NCBI RefSeq assembly: GCF_001021065.1
Contig: NZ_CP011546.1
Coordinates: 186,001-250,000 of the forward strand
Direction: 5' to 3'
Source: Corynebacterium uterequi
GTDB taxonomy: Bacteria; Actinomycetota; Actinomycetes; Mycobacteriales; Mycobacteriaceae
Length of the DNA stretch: 64,000 nucleotides
Within the stretch, counting starts at the first letter, position 1; each line of letters starts with the position of its first letter. Positions 1 through 9,620 of this stretch are shown here, one piece after another. The notes beneath the pieces were generated by a model. It was not told the origin of the DNA. It worked only from the letters and a program-made list of their open reading frames with translations, and searched no databases. Both the position numbers and the translations under genes were made by a program.

Positions 1-211
1 CCGGGGCAGGTCGCTGCCGTGTCCGCGGCCGGGGCAAACAATCGACCACAGTCTAGTGCTCCTGGCCCCCGATGTGCACGTACCGTGGCACCTCCGCTGG
101 AGGGCAAAGTGATACTGCGTGACGCGGTAGTTGTATATGGTGCATTAGAGTCGCGATACATTGACTCGGTAACGTCCGGGTGCGTCGAAGGAAGGAAGCT
201 GGTCACAACCA
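1..211. other. Non-coding leader upstream of topA
   Basis: I see no convincing gene here. The open frames that cross it run into the topA coding region out of frame and have shadow-like composition. The stretch should carry the topA promoter, but I could not assign -35/-10 boxes with confidence. A purine-rich GAAGGAAGGAAG lies about 15-20 bases before the topA ATG and probably provides the ribosome binding site. Confidence 0.5.
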
Positions 212-3148
212 ATGGCTGCGAACACGGCAGGTGGGAAGACCCTGGTTATTGTCGAGTCGGCGACGAAGGCCAAGAAGATCCAGAAGTACTTGGGCGCCGG
301 TTACGTGGTGGAGGCCTCCGTGGGCCACATCCGCGACCTCCCGCGCGGCGCGGCCGACGTCCCGGCGAAGTACAAGAAGGAACCGTGGGCGCGCCTGGGC
401 GTGGACACCGACGCGGGCTTCAAGCCGCTGTACGTGGTCAGCCCCGACAAGAAAAAGAAGGTCGCGGACCTCAAGGCCAAGCTCAAGCAGAGCGACCAGC
501 TGTTCCTCGCCACCGACCCGGACCGCGAGGGCGAGGCGATCGCCTGGCACCTGCTGGAGGTGCTCAAGCCGAAGGTGCCGGTGCGACGGATGGTGTTCAA
601 CGAGATCACCGAGTCCGCCATCCGGGAGGCCGCCAACAACACCCGTGACATCGACACTCACCTCGTGGACGCCCAGGAGACCCGCCGGATCCTCGACCGC
701 CTTTATGGCTACGAGGTCTCCCCGGTGTTGTGGAAGAAGGTCATGCCGCGGCTGTCTGCCGGTCGCGTGCAGTCCGTGGCTACCCGGGTCATCGTCGAGC
801 GTGAACGTGAGCGCATGGCCTTCGTCTCCGCTGGTTATTGGGACGTTTCCGCCCGCTTGGATACGGGAAACAACCAGGCCGATGCGGAGAATCCCCGGGA
901 GTTCGACGCTCGGCTCGTCACCGTCGACGGCCGCCGCGTGGCGCAGGGGCGGGATTTCAACGACCGTGGCGAGCTCATCGCCACCGGGGCGGTCACCGTG
1001 GTGGATCAGGCCCTCGCCGAGGCGCTGGCCGATGGCCTGACCGGGACGACGCTGCGCGTGTCCTCGGTGGAGGAGAAGCCGTACTCCCGCAAGCCGCAGG
1101 CGCCGTTTATGACGTCGACGCTGCAGCAGGAGGCGGGCCGTCGCCTGCACTACACCTCCGAGCGGACGATGCGCATCGCCCAGCGGCTGTACGAAAACGG
1201 CCACATTACCTATATGCGTACGGACTCCACCTCGCTGTCGCAGCAGGGCCTCACCGCGGCCCGCAACGCCGCGCGCGCCCTGTTCGGCGAGGAATACCTT
1301 GCCGATTCCCCGCGCCGCTACGACCGCAAGGTGAAGAACTCACAGGAGGCGCACGAGGCGATCCGCCCGGCGGGCGATTCCTTCGCGACCCCCGGCCAGC
1401 TCTCGGGGCAGCTCGACGCCGAGGAGTTCAAGCTCTACGAGCTCATCTGGGCCCGCACGGTGGCCTCGCAGATGTCCGACGCGCGTGGCACCTCCATGAA
1501 GGTGACGGTGGCTGGCTCCGCCAACCACGATGGGTCTTCGACCCCGGTCGAATTCAGTGCGACGGGCCGGACCATCACCTTCCCCGGCTTCCTGCGTGCC
1601 CTGCCGGGCGGCGAACGCTCCGATTCGCCGCGGCTGCCGAGGCTCAGCTCCGGCGACCCGCTTACCGCCGCGTCGTTGAGCGCCGACGGCCACGTCACCA
1701 ACCCGCCGGCCCGCTACACCGAGGCCAGCCTGGTCAAGAAGATGGAGGACTTGGGCATCGGCAGGCCGTCGACGTACGCCTCGATCATCAAGACCATCCA
1801 GGACCGCGGCTACGTGTACTCCCGCGGCAACGCCCTCGTCCCCAGCTGGGTGGCGTTCGCCGTGGTGGGGCTCATGGAGCGCAACTTCACCCCGCTGGTC
1901 GATTACGACTTCACCTCCTCCATGGAGGACCAGCTCGACGCCATCGCGGCCGGCCACGAGGACCGCACCGAGTGGCTGACCGGCTTCTACTTCGGCGACG
2001 CCGACGCCTCCGACGAGATGGCCGAGGCCATCGCCAAGCACGGCGGGTTGAAGTCCCTCGTCGACGTCAACCTGGAAGCTATCGACGCCCGCCAGGTCAA
2101 CTCGCGGGTTCTCTTCACCGACGATGAGGGTCGCGACGTCACGGTGCGCGTCGGCCGGTACGGCCCGTACATCGAGCGCATCGTCGGCCGCGGGGCGGAC
2201 GGCGAGCCCGAGTATCAGCGCGCCAACCTGCCCGAGGCCACCACCCCCGACGAGCTCACCGCGGAGATGGCGGAGAAGCTCTTCGCCACCCCGCAGAGCG
2301 GCCGCGAGTTGGGCGTGAACCCGGCCAACGGTCGCGTCATCGTGGCCAGGGAGGGCCGCTTCGGGCCCTACGTCACCGAGATGGTGCGCGACGACGAGCG
2401 CGCCACCGCCGAGGCGGAGGCCCTCAAGATAGTGGCCGCCGAACGCGCCGAGGAGGACGCCCAGCGCGCCGCGGAGGGCAAGCGGAAGAAGAACTGGGAG
2501 ACCAAGACCGCGGAGAAGCAGAAGGAAAAGCGGATCGCGGAGTACGTGGAGGACAAGCTCAAGCCCGGCACCGCGTCGCTGTTCTCGACCATGGATCCGG
2601 GGTCGGTCACCCTCGACGAGGCCCTCAAGCTGCTCAGCCTGCCCCGCGAAGTGGGGGTGGACCCGGCCGACGGCGAGGTCATCACCGCCCAGAACGGCCG
2701 CTACGGCCCGTACCTTAAGAAGGGCAACGACTCCCGCTCCTTGGGTAGCGAGGAGGAGATCTTCAGCGTCACCCTGGAGCAGGCTCGGCGCATCTACGCC
2801 GAACCGAAGCGCCGTGGCCGGGCGGCAGCGAAGCCGCCGCTGAAGCTGCTCGGTAACAACGACGTCTCCGGCAAGCCGATGAGCGTCAAGGATGGCCGCT
2901 TCGGCCCCTACGTCACCGACGGCGAAACCAACGCCAGCCTGCGCAAGGGCGACACTCCGGAGACCCTCACCGACGCCCGCGCCAACGAGCTGCTCTCAGA
3001 GCGGCGCGCGAAGGAGGCCGCCGACGGCGGCGGCGCGGCGAAGAAAACCACGAAGAAGACCGTGAAGAAGGCGCGGAAGAAGGCCGCGAAGAAGGCGGTC
3101 AAGAAGACGACGAAGCGCGTGGTCAAGGCCGGATCCAGGAGGTCGTAG
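212..3148 (+). CDS. topA: DNA topoisomerase I (type IA)
   Basis: This enzyme relaxes negative supercoils through a transient 5'-phosphotyrosine link. The N-terminal TOPRIM domain opens with LVIVESATKAKKI, followed by the acidic DPDREGEAIAWH. The catalytic tyrosine is in HITYMRTDST, about residue 334. The C-terminal half contains four GR(F/Y)GPY repeats (for example GRYGPYIERI and GRFGPYVTEM) instead of zinc fingers, then a lysine/alanine-rich tail of about 35 residues. Both features are known from actinobacterial TopA. The length of 978 residues fits the family. The ATG at 212 follows a purine-rich ribosome binding site and places TOPRIM at the expected distance from the N-terminus. Confidence 0.97.
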   Translation: MAANTAGGKTLVIVESATKAKKIQKYLGAGYVVEASVGHIRDLPRGAADVPAKYKKEPWARLGVDTDAGFKPLYVVSPDKKKKVADLKAKLKQSDQLFLATDPDREGEAIAWHLLEVLKPKVPVRRMVFNEITESAIREAANNTRDIDTHLVDAQETRRILDRLYGYEVSPVLWKKVMPRLSAGRVQSVATRVIVERERERMAFVSAGYWDVSARLDTGNNQADAENPREFDARLVTVDGRRVAQGRDFNDRGELIATGAVTVVDQALAEALADGLTGTTLRVSSVEEKPYSRKPQAPFMTSTLQQEAGRRLHYTSERTMRIAQRLYENGHITYMRTDSTSLSQQGLTAARNAARALFGEEYLADSPRRYDRKVKNSQEAHEAIRPAGDSFATPGQLSGQLDAEEFKLYELIWARTVASQMSDARGTSMKVTVAGSANHDGSSTPVEFSATGRTITFPGFLRALPGGERSDSPRLPRLSSGDPLTAASLSADGHVTNPPARYTEASLVKKMEDLGIGRPSTYASIIKTIQDRGYVYSRGNALVPSWVAFAVVGLMERNFTPLVDYDFTSSMEDQLDAIAAGHEDRTEWLTGFYFGDADASDEMAEAIAKHGGLKSLVDVNLEAIDARQVNSRVLFTDDEGRDVTVRVGRYGPYIERIVGRGADGEPEYQRANLPEATTPDELTAEMAEKLFATPQSGRELGVNPANGRVIVAREGRFGPYVTEMVRDDERATAEAEALKIVAAERAEEDAQRAAEGKRKKNWETKTAEKQKEKRIAEYVEDKLKPGTASLFSTMDPGSVTLDEALKLLSLPREVGVDPADGEVITAQNGRYGPYLKKGNDSRSLGSEEEIFSVTLEQARRIYAEPKRRGRAAAKPPLKLLGNNDVSGKPMSVKDGRFGPYVTDGETNASLRKGDTPETLTDARANELLSERRAKEAADGGGAAKKTTKKTVKKARKKAAKKAVKKTTKRVVKAGSRRS

Positions 3149-3153
3149 TCGCC

Positions 3154-3891
3154 ATGATGAGCGCCAGTGAGTTCGTCACTCGCTCTCGGGAGGGTGCTGC
3201 CGCCCTCACGGCGGCATTGACCCGCCCGGATGCGCGCGTCGAGCGGCTAGTCTTCGCCGCCGCGCACGACGCGGCCGTGACCGCCGAGGTCATCGGCTCG
3301 CCCAAGGCTGTCACGGCGGCGTCGGTGCTGCGCCCGGCGGCCTTCGCCGCACTGGCGGTTACCGCCGCCCGGGATATGCTCCGCGTCGGCCGCCGAGGCG
3401 GCGAGGCAGTCGCGTTGAGCGTGCTCATGGCCGCAGGAGAAGGCAGCGTCGCCGCGCGCACGGCGTCGTACGCCCTGCTCACCCCGGCGCTGACGGCCCA
3501 GGCCGCGCAGCCGAGCCGGTGGCCTGGGCTCCTGCCGAGCGGCGCATCGGCGGGGGTGTCCGCCGTCGTGCTTGCCGCCGGCTGGCGTCGGCACGAGCTG
3601 ACCCCCACGGCCATCGCCGCCGAGGCCGCGGCCGGCCTGGCTCGGGCGTGGGCGCTCACCGCGGCGAACAACGACGCGCTGCGCGCCGGCGCCGTGCCCG
3701 CGAAGGGGATCAGCCACGGGGTGAACATGATCGCCGCCGCCGAGGCCGGCGAGGCCTGTCTCCGCGCGGCGGGAGGTAGCGCCTGGGTCACGCGAGTGGC
3801 GTCGGCGTGTTTGTTCAGCGCCCGCGCGTTGGGAGTGGTTCTCGTCACTGATGGGCTCACTAGGGGTGAAGCATCCGAGCAGGAGGTGTAA
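3154..3891 (+). CDS. Ala-rich hypothetical protein, possibly membrane-associated
   Basis: I do not recognise this 245-residue product. It is very rich in Ala, Val, Leu and Gly. Several 16-20 residue stretches (around residues 62-80, 98-125, 130-150, 170-190 and 215-235) are hydrophobic enough to be weak membrane segments. There is no signal peptide and no catalytic motif that I can name. It starts five bases after the topA stop and is probably co-transcribed. The opposite strand is also open over nearly the same span, which is common in GC-rich DNA. I prefer the plus strand because of the tight spacing to topA and the gap-free path to the next plus-strand gene. A diverged YhhN/lysoplasmalogenase-like protein is a possibility I cannot support with motifs. 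Confidence 0.6.
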   Translation: MMSASEFVTRSREGAAALTAALTRPDARVERLVFAAAHDAAVTAEVIGSPKAVTAASVLRPAAFAALAVTAARDMLRVGRRGGEAVALSVLMAAGEGSVAARTASYALLTPALTAQAAQPSRWPGLLPSGASAGVSAVVLAAGWRRHELTPTAIAAEAAAGLARAWALTAANNDALRAGAVPAKGISHGVNMIAAAEAGEACLRAAGGSAWVTRVASACLFSARALGVVLVTDGLTRGEASEQEV

Positions 3892-3962
3892 CCTCAGACA
3901 TCAGACGACGGCGCCTTCTGCTACGCCGCCTAAATAACAGTGTGTAGAGAAAGGCAACGGCG

Positions 3963-4718
3963 ATGAGCCGCGGTATTACCGGCGCGATAGTGAAGGCACT
4001 GAGGATCAAGGACCTTACGTGCACCGTGACCGACATCGATGTGGAAGCCCCGGCGCTGCGCGCCATCCGGGTCAGCTGCCCCGAACTTATCGACCGGCAT
4101 CGGCCTATGGCCGGCGAATTTCTCCACTGCTGGCTGCCCATGCCGGGCCACCCGCGCCGGCAGGTGCTGCGGCCGTATAGCATCACCGACATCGATTACA
4201 CCGCCGGGGAGTTCACCATCCGCGTGCTGCTGCACCTCCCCGAAGGCCCGGGCACCGCGTGGGCCACTACCGTCGCGGCGGGCGACACCTTCGCCGCCGT
4301 CTACCACGGCTCCCGGCCGTTCATTATCCCCACGCCGCTGCCGGAAGAATACGTCCTCGTCGCCGACGCCTCCGGCATCCCCTACGTCAACGCCCTGGCC
4401 CCCTTCCTGGCCGAAACCACCCCGGTGAAAGTGTGGTTGCTGGACTTCCAGCCTAGCGACCACGCGATCCCCCTCGCGGACGACGACGACCGCATCACCG
4501 TCGAGTGGGTGGGACCCACCCGGGAGGCGCTGCGCACCAAGGCGCAGGCCGCCGACTGGGCCGGGCGCTACCCGGTCATCGTCAGCGAGTCCAAGCTCAC
4601 CCGCGCCCTGCGCCGGTACCTGCTGCACAACGGGCTGGTGTCCAAGGAATACATCTACGTCCGGCCGTTCTGGGCGGTGGGCCACACCCCGCCGGTGCGA
4701 CGCCTCGTCACCGTGTAG
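3963..4718 (+). CDS. Siderophore-interacting FAD protein (ferric-siderophore reductase family)
   Basis: The 251-residue protein has the flavoreductase layout of the SIP family, which reduces imported ferric siderophores in the cytoplasm. The FAD-binding RxYS/T motif appears as LRPYSI (residues 61-66), and the phosphate-binding loop region as YHGSRPF (about 117-123). A Rossmann-like half follows with VADASGIPYV, and the protein ends in the typical aromatic segment YIYVRPFWAVGH. It is slightly short for the family (usually 260-290 residues). The ATG at 3963 follows GAAAGG at a good distance. A short inverted repeat, GAGGT-GTA-ACCTC (3883-3895), overlaps the end of the previous gene and could be an operator, but it is not a clear DtxR box. 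The substrate is not shown by the sequence. Confidence 0.85.
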   Translation: MSRGITGAIVKALRIKDLTCTVTDIDVEAPALRAIRVSCPELIDRHRPMAGEFLHCWLPMPGHPRRQVLRPYSITDIDYTAGEFTIRVLLHLPEGPGTAWATTVAAGDTFAAVYHGSRPFIIPTPLPEEYVLVADASGIPYVNALAPFLAETTPVKVWLLDFQPSDHAIPLADDDDRITVEWVGPTREALRTKAQAADWAGRYPVIVSESKLTRALRRYLLHNGLVSKEYIYVRPFWAVGHTPPVRRLVTV

Positions 4719-4741
4719 GCGGCTAGGCCATACTGAGACGT

Positions 4742-7700
4742 ATGGCCACCATCACCGCAGTCATTGAGGAACTCAACCAGCTTCAGTCCCGCGCCCAGCG
4801 CGGCATCGCGTTTGAGAAGCTCATGGTGAACTACTTCCGGGTGGACCCCGTCCTCGCCCGGGAGTACACGGACGTGCAGCGCTTCAACGACTGGGCGTAC
4901 AACGCCGGCCGCGCCGACACCGGCATCGACCTGGTGGCACGCCGGGCGGAGGACGGGCGGTGGGTGGCCATCCAGTGCAAGTTCTACCGGCCGTCGACGT
5001 CGCTGTCGAAGCGCCACCTGGACTCCTTCTTCGAGGCCTCCGGGCGCACCTTCACCACCGATACCGGGGTGGAGACCTTCGCGCACCGGATCATTATCTC
5101 CACCACGGACAAGTGGTCAAGCAATGCCGAGGCGATGCTGGACTCGCAGACCATCCCCGTGTCCAGGATCGGGCTGTCCGCCATCGCCGAGTCCCGCATC
5201 AACTGGGACATCGCCTTCCCCGGTTCGGAGATCTCGGTCGATCTCACGCTCAAAGAGACGTTCAGCCCCCGCCCGCACCAGCAGGCGGCCATCGACGCCG
5301 TCCTGCGCGGCTTCGGCTCCCACGACCGCGGAAAGCTGGTCATGGCCTGCGGCACCGGCAAGACGTTTACCGCCTTGCGCCTCGCCGAGCAGGTGGCGGA
5401 GGACAACGGCCGGAAGGCGCGGGTGCTGTTCCTCGTGCCGTCGATCAGCCTGCTGTCGCAAACGCTCCGCGAGTGGACCGCCCAGGCGAACGTGGACCTC
5501 AAGGCACTCGCCGTGTGCTCAGACAAAAAGGTATCCAAGGCGGCAGAAGACATAGCCGCCTACGACCTTGAAGTTCCGGTCACCACGAACGGCCGAGACC
5601 TCGCCGACCGGCTGGGCAAAGGCAAGCGTGCCGCCGGCCTGACCGTCGTGTTCTCCACGTACCAGTCCATCGCCGCCGTGCACGACGCCCAAACCCTCGG
5701 CGCGGACCCCTTCGACCTCATCATCTGCGACGAAGCGCACCGCACCACCGGCGTTACCTTAAGCGGGGAGGAACCCTCGGCGTTCGTCGCGGTGCACGAC
5801 GCTGCCTACATCCGCGGCGCCAAGCGGCTGTACATGACGGCCACGCCCCGGCTGTACGACGAACAGACGAAGAACCAGGCCGCCAACTCCTTCGCCGAGG
5901 TAGCCTCCATGGACGACGAGGCCGTCTTCGGGCCCGAGTTTCACCGCCTGGGCTTCGGGGAAGCGGTGGACAAGGGGCTGCTCACGGACTACCGGGTGGT
6001 GGTTATGACGGTCGACGAAGCCACGGCCGCGAAGGCGCTGGCACACCTGCCCAAGGGTGGAGAGGCCGACATGACGCTGGATCTGGCCTCGGCCATGATC
6101 GGCGCCTGGAACGGCCTGGCCAAGCGGTCCGGGACGGTGCAAGACACCTCGGAAGGTTTCGCCACCACGGACCAGCCGATGCGTCGCACCGTCGCGTTCG
6201 CCAAGGACATCGCCACCTCTAAGAAGATTGCGGAGGGCTACCCGCGCCTCATTGAGGCGTTCACTGGTGGCCTTATCTCCCGTGCCGTTACCGACGACGC
6301 GATCTCCCTGCACCACGCCGACCTGGCGGTGGAGGCCGCCCACGTCGACGGCAGCATGAACGCCCTGACCCGCAGCAACCTCCTGACCTGGCTCAAAGCC
6401 CCTGTGGGGCAGGACACCACCCGAATCCTGAGCAACGCCCGCTGCCTGTCTGAGGGCGTGGACGTGCCCGCGCTCGACTCGATCATCTTCTTCAACCCGC
6501 GTAACTCCATGGTGGACGTGGTCCAGTCCGTCGGCCGCGTCATGCGCAAAGCCCCCGGCAAGGACTACGGCTACATCATCCTGCCCGTGGCCGTTCCGCC
6601 CAACACGGCGCCGTCGAAGGTGCTGGGGGATAACAAGCGCTTCAAGGTGGTCTGGCAGATCCTCAACTCCCTGCGCGCCCACGACGAGCGCTTCAACGCC
6701 ATCGTCAATTCGATCGGGGTCAATTCCTCCCGCGGTGACGACGGCCTCTTCACCGCCGACCGCTCCCCGCTCACAGCGCTGAAGGAAAAACTCTCCGTGC
6801 ACCACGTGGGCGAGGAACCCGACCCCGATCTCGCCGCCGAGCAGCTCCACCTGTTCGCCACGGACAACTGGCACGAGGCGCTCTACACGAAGCTGGTGGA
6901 CAAGGTCGGCACCCGCACCTACTGGGAGGACTGGGCCGACGACGTCGCCGACATCGCCCAGGCACACATCACCCGCATCACCGCGCTCGTCGACGCGGCG
7001 TCGCCCACCCTGCGCCGCGAGTTCGACCGCTTCGTTACCGGCCTGCGCGCCAACCTCAACGACTCCATCACGGAAGCCGAAGCCATCAGCATGCTCTCCC
7101 AGCACCTCATCACGGCTCCCGTGTTCGACGCCCTGTTCAGCGAGCACGACTTCGCCACCCACAACCCGGTGGCGCAGGTCATGACCCGCATGGTCGACGC
7201 CCTGGCCGACAAGCGCTTAGAGACCGAAACCGAGCAGTTGGAGAAGTTCTACGATTCCGTCCGCGTGCGCGCCAGCGAAGTCACCAGTGCTTCGGGTAAG
7301 CAGCAGGTGATTAAGGAACTCTACGAACGCTTCTTCCGCAAAGCGTTTAAGAAACAATCCGAGGCCTTGGGCATTGTCTACACCCCGGTGGAGATCGTGG
7401 ATTTCATCCTGCGTGCCGCCGACGACGCCGCCCGCGCCCACTTCGGCAAGGGGCTCACGGACGAAGGGGTGTGCATCCTGGACCCCTTCGCGGGAACCTC
7501 GACGTTCCTGGTGCGCCTGCTGCAATCCGGGCTCATCGACGCCAAGGATGTCGCGCGCAAGTACGCCCGTGAGCTCTTCGCCACAGAAATCATGCTGCTG
7601 GCGTACTACGTTTCTGCGGTCAACATTGAGACCACGTTCAACGCGCTGCGCCACGAAGCAGCCTTGCGTGATGGCGAGCCGGAGCCGGAGTACCAGACGT

Positions 7701-8353
7701 TCACCAACATCGCCCTGGCGGATACCTTCCAGGTCCACGAAAACGGCGACATCCCAGACCTGGACATCTTCCGGGAGAACAACGCGACCATCGAACGGCA
7801 GAAGACTGCGCCCATTAACGTCATCGTCGGCAACCCGCCGTACTCGGCGGGGCAGAAGAACGTCAACGACCTCAATGCGAACCTGAAGTACCCAAGTTTG
7901 GATGGGAGGATCGCCGACACCTACGCGGCACTCTCCACGGCGACGAACAAAAACAAGTTGTACGACTCTTACCTGCGTGCCTTCCGCTGGGCGACGGACC
8001 GCGTTGGGGAGAAGGGCATTGTGGCGTTCGTGTCCAACGGTGGGTGGATCGACGGCAACACCGGCGACGGGGTGCGGCTGAGCATGCAGGAGGATTTCAC
8101 CGACCTGTATGTGTACAACCTGCGGGGTAACCAGCGAACAGCTGGTGAGCAATCACGTAAGGAGGGTGGGAAGGTCTTCGGTGCTGGGAGCCGTTCGACG
8201 ATTGCTATCACCATCGGCATCAAAGACCCCACCACCGCCGGTGAAGAGTGCCGGATCCACTACTGCGACATCGGCGACTATCTCAGCGCTGAAGAGAAAC
8301 TGTCCAAAGTCGCTTCGGCATCCTTGGGCCGGATTGGGGTTACCCTCGAGTAG
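4742..8353 (+). CDS. Type ISP restriction-modification enzyme, truncated at the 3' end
   Basis: This is a single-chain restriction-modification enzyme. An N-terminal Mrr-like nuclease carries Asp63 in TGIDLVAR and Gln78-x-Lys80 in AIQCKFY. A superfamily 2 helicase follows, with Walker A in MACGTGKTF (about 201-209), the DEAH box (330-333) and motif III TAT (about 366-368). An N6-adenine methyltransferase follows, with DPFAGTSTF (about 914) and NPPY (about 1031). Complete Type ISP enzymes such as LlaGI are close to 1,570-1,600 residues, with the target recognition domain at the C-terminus. This frame stops at residue 1203, exactly at the left end of an IS3-family insertion that supplies the TAG. 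Nuclease, translocase and methylase motifs are intact but the specificity domain is missing, so the gene is probably inactive. Confidence 0.93.
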   Translation: MATITAVIEELNQLQSRAQRGIAFEKLMVNYFRVDPVLAREYTDVQRFNDWAYNAGRADTGIDLVARRAEDGRWVAIQCKFYRPSTSLSKRHLDSFFEASGRTFTTDTGVETFAHRIIISTTDKWSSNAEAMLDSQTIPVSRIGLSAIAESRINWDIAFPGSEISVDLTLKETFSPRPHQQAAIDAVLRGFGSHDRGKLVMACGTGKTFTALRLAEQVAEDNGRKARVLFLVPSISLLSQTLREWTAQANVDLKALAVCSDKKVSKAAEDIAAYDLEVPVTTNGRDLADRLGKGKRAAGLTVVFSTYQSIAAVHDAQTLGADPFDLIICDEAHRTTGVTLSGEEPSAFVAVHDAAYIRGAKRLYMTATPRLYDEQTKNQAANSFAEVASMDDEAVFGPEFHRLGFGEAVDKGLLTDYRVVVMTVDEATAAKALAHLPKGGEADMTLDLASAMIGAWNGLAKRSGTVQDTSEGFATTDQPMRRTVAFAKDIATSKKIAEGYPRLIEAFTGGLISRAVTDDAISLHHADLAVEAAHVDGSMNALTRSNLLTWLKAPVGQDTTRILSNARCLSEGVDVPALDSIIFFNPRNSMVDVVQSVGRVMRKAPGKDYGYIILPVAVPPNTAPSKVLGDNKRFKVVWQILNSLRAHDERFNAIVNSIGVNSSRGDDGLFTADRSPLTALKEKLSVHHVGEEPDPDLAAEQLHLFATDNWHEALYTKLVDKVGTRTYWEDWADDVADIAQAHITRITALVDAASPTLRREFDRFVTGLRANLNDSITEAEAISMLSQHLITAPVFDALFSEHDFATHNPVAQVMTRMVDALADKRLETETEQLEKFYDSVRVRASEVTSASGKQQVIKELYERFFRKAFKKQSEALGIVYTPVEIVDFILRAADDAARAHFGKGLTDEGVCILDPFAGTSTFLVRLLQSGLIDAKDVARKYARELFATEIMLLAYYVSAVNIETTFNALRHEAALRDGEPEPEYQTFTNIALADTFQVHENGDIPDLDIFRENNATIERQKTAPINVIVGNPPYSAGQKNVNDLNANLKYPSLDGRIADTYAALSTATNKNKLYDSYLRAFRWATDRVGEKGIVAFVSNGGWIDGNTGDGVRLSMQEDFTDLYVYNLRGNQRTAGEQSRKEGGKVFGAGSRSTIAITIGIKDPTTAGEECRIHYCDIGDYLSAEEKLSKVASASLGRIGVTLE

Positions 8354-8406
8354 TGGACACCTGATAAGGATGGGCCACAGGCCTGTCAGGAAGGATGTCT
8401 GTCACT

Positions 8407-8706
8407 ATGGCAACGAGGAAGACCTACACCCCGGAATACCGGCGCGAAGCCGCCCGATTGGTTCTTGATACCGGCCGCCCGATCTCGGTGGTAGCCAAGG
8501 AACTCAACATCAACGCCTCCCTGTTGAGCCGGTGGGTGAAGAAAGAACGCCAGCCCAGCGACCCAGCCACACACCAGGCTGAGGTACTCGACGCCGACGA
8601 ACGCGCAGAACTGCTACGCCTGCGTAAACAGGTCGCCGAGCTCAAGCTTGATAACGAGTTTTTGGGAAAAGCAGCAGCCTTCTTCGCGTCGAAGCAACAA
8701 AAGTAG
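8407..8706 (+). CDS. IS3-family transposase OrfA (helix-turn-helix)
   Basis: The product of about 99 residues opens with TRKTYTPEYRREAARLVLDT and a helix-turn-helix of the HTH_Tnp_1 type (SVVAKELNINASLLSRWVKK). A short leucine-zipper-like stretch, LRLRKQVAELKLDNEFLGKA, follows, as in other IS3 OrfA proteins. An ATG at 8395 is also in frame, but it directly abuts the AGGAAGG ribosome binding site. The ATG at 8407 has proper spacing, so I use it. OrfA binds the element ends and regulates transposition. It is read into OrfB by a likely programmed -1 frameshift. Confidence 0.9.
   Translation: MATRKTYTPEYRREAARLVLDTGRPISVVAKELNINASLLSRWVKKERQPSDPATHQAEVLDADERAELLRLRKQVAELKLDNEFLGKAAAFFASKQQK
8664..8670 (+). 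promoter_or_regulatory. Predicted -1 ribosomal frameshift heptamer GGGAAAA
   Basis: In the OrfA frame the bases read TTG GGA AAA, which is exactly an X XXY YYZ slippery heptamer. A -1 slip here enters a frame that stays open through codons agc agc agc ctt ctt and joins the OrfB frame in register (8721 minus 8670 is divisible by three). IS3 elements normally make the OrfAB transposase this way. I did not work out a downstream stimulatory stem. Confidence 0.65.
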
Positions 8707-8720
8707 AACGCTTCCAGCTG

Positions 8721-9620
8721 ATGGCGCAGGAGAAGGCCAACTACAGCATCTGCCGCATGGCCAGGCTTTTGCAGGTCTCCCGCTCGGGCTACTACAAGTG
8801 GGCGAGCCAGCAAAGGCTCAAAGCTGCCGGTGATGACCCTCGTGACATGCAGCGCGCCGCGCTTGATGCCAGCGTGCTGAGGTCCTGGACCCAGTCCCAC
8901 CAGACCTACGGAGCACCGCGGATCACCGCTGATCTACGTGGCATGGGCCTGGTGGTGGATAAGAAAACGGTAGCCAAGTCGATGCGCAGGCTGGGCATTG
9001 AAGGCATCTCACCGCGATCGTGGACTCCGGCTCGGCGAGTACCCGGTGTAGCACGGCACCAGATCCCAGATCGGGTGGAACGAGTCTTTGACACCGGGGA
9101 ACTGAATAAGGTGTGGATCTCCGATATCACGTATCTGCGTACCGGGGAGGGTTGGCTGTATCTGTGTGCGGTCCGTGATGGGTGTTCTCGCCGGGTCTTA
9201 GGGTGGGCGATGGACGCGCACCAGAGCACTGACCTGGTGGAACGGGCCCTTCGGATGGCGCACACCTTGCGTGGCGAGGTGGCTGAGGGTGTGGTGTTTC
9301 ACGCTGATCGTGGCACGCAGTTCACCAGTGATCAGCTGTACCGTGTGTGCCAGGAACTCGGGATCGCTCAGTCGGTGGGACGTACTGGGGTGTGTTTTGA
9401 TAACGCGATGGCTGAATCGTTTTGGGCGACGCTAAAAACGGAGTTCTACCAGCGGCGACGGTGGCGTACCCGGGATCAAGCTCGTCGTGCGGTGGCGGGT
9501 TGGATCGAGGGGTTTTACAACCGGCAACGGCGTCATTCGTCGTTGGGTGGTCTCCCACCTGTCAGTTTCGAAAATAATTACCACTTGGAGAAGGAGTCGG
9601 CCTCAGGCCGCGCTGCTTAA
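8721..9620 (+). CDS. IS3-family transposase OrfB (DDE catalytic domain)
   Basis: The product is a 299-residue integrase-core protein. An N-terminal HTH_21-like region (YSICRMARLLQVSRSGYYKW) is followed by the rve domain. The DDE triad appears as WISDITYL (first Asp), FHADRGTQFTS (second Asp) and the segment DNAMAESFWATLKTE (Glu). The end FYNRQRRHSSLGGLPPVSFE is characteristic of IS3 family OrfB. It lies in the -1 frame relative to OrfA, starts 14 bases after the OrfA stop, and is probably expressed mainly as the OrfAB fusion. No internal stop is present, so the element may still be mobile. Confidence 0.93.
   Translation: MAQEKANYSICRMARLLQVSRSGYYKWASQQRLKAAGDDPRDMQRAALDASVLRSWTQSHQTYGAPRITADLRGMGLVVDKKTVAKSMRRLGIEGISPRSWTPARRVPGVARHQIPDRVERVFDTGELNKVWISDITYLRTGEGWLYLCAVRDGCSRRVLGWAMDAHQSTDLVERALRMAHTLRGEVAEGVVFHADRGTQFTSDQLYRVCQELGIAQSVGRTGVCFDNAMAESFWATLKTEFYQRRRWRTRDQARRAVAGWIEGFYNRQRRHSSLGGLPPVSFENNYHLEKESASGRAA

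Noticed and set aside
3883..3895. Inverted repeat GAGGT-GTA-ACCTC as a DtxR box for the siderophore-interacting protein
   Set aside because: It is too short and does not match the 19-bp consensus. It overlaps the previous stop codon and may be chance.
5759..7162. 467-codon open frame on the minus strand opposite the restriction gene
   Set aside because: It is a shadow of the helicase region, without start-site support or family resemblance.
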